NCBI GenBank assembly: GCA_025454915.1
Contig: JALONN010000001.1
Span: 124,001-188,000, forward strand
From: Raineya sp.
Lineage (GTDB): Bacteria; Bacteroidota; Bacteroidia; Cytophagales; Thermonemataceae
Length of the DNA: 64,000 bases
Reading direction: 5' to 3'
Part shown: piece after piece, positions 63,984 to 64,000 of the stretch
Position numbering within the stretch: the first letter of the stretch is position 1
Layout: every line of letters starts with the position of its first letter
Position numbers and translations under genes: made by a program
The notes under the pieces: generated by a model
The model's database searches: none
Told to the model about the DNA's origin: nothing
What the model saw: the letters and a program-made list of their open reading frames with translations, nothing else

Positions 63984-64000
63984 TTATGAGGTCTATCATC

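Overview
The window looks like chromosomal DNA of a low-GC member of the Bacteroidota, most likely a Cytophagales-type gliding or surface-living bacterium. The signs are several secreted proteins ending in type IX secretion (T9SS) sorting domains (type A 'IYPNP' tails and one type B 'FSPNGDGQND' tail), Bacteroidota-type promoters (TANNTTTG at -7), very A/T-rich intergenic DNA, lipoproteins with short lipoboxes, a DUF4197/DUF1573/SiaC gene set, and a long SecA. I do not assign a species. No rRNA, tRNA or CRISPR array was seen.

Left part (1-18.7 kb) is mostly housekeeping: a cut-off unknown gene, a DoxX-like membrane protein, an unusual alpha/beta-hydrolase/PEP-synthase-like fusion, DUF2237, then a two-gene defence cassette (4440-7667), guaA, a YwqG-like DUF1963 protein, a threonine synthase-like enzyme, an orphan PhnD-type binding protein, YjbR/MmcQ, DUF4197 and DUF1573 proteins, a carotenoid desaturase and a large metzincin-type metalloprotease. 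The cassette is the highlight: a 710-residue prokaryotic Argonaute whose PIWI catalytic residues are lost, followed 3 nt later by a protein whose C-terminal third is a PD-(D/E)XK nuclease of the DpnII/MboI kind. The inference is that the Argonaute is a guide-directed sensor and the partner nuclease is the effector, as in long-B pAgo abortive-infection systems. The cassette is flanked by dispersed repeat sequences.

Middle part (19-45 kb): a 2.05 kaa T9SS adhesin-like protein with a CHU_C partner, a decayed T9SS protein remnant, secA, xerD, bcp, a SiaC/ferredoxin pair, a LuxE-like acyl-protein synthetase, a flavin-dependent oxidoreductase, a 14-repeat FG-GAP surface protein, and a LytTR response regulator with its propeller-type sensor kinase.

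Right part (45.5-62.9 kb) is accessory: an OmpA-family protein with small unknown genes, two cytoplasmic leucine-rich-repeat proteins, and a duplicated block of [14-repeat delta-60 beta-propeller T9SS protein + small lipoprotein + secreted protein], with three unknown genes between the copies. Both copies of the large gene share a recognisable promoter. The window ends with an HxlR regulator and a single-domain response regulator.
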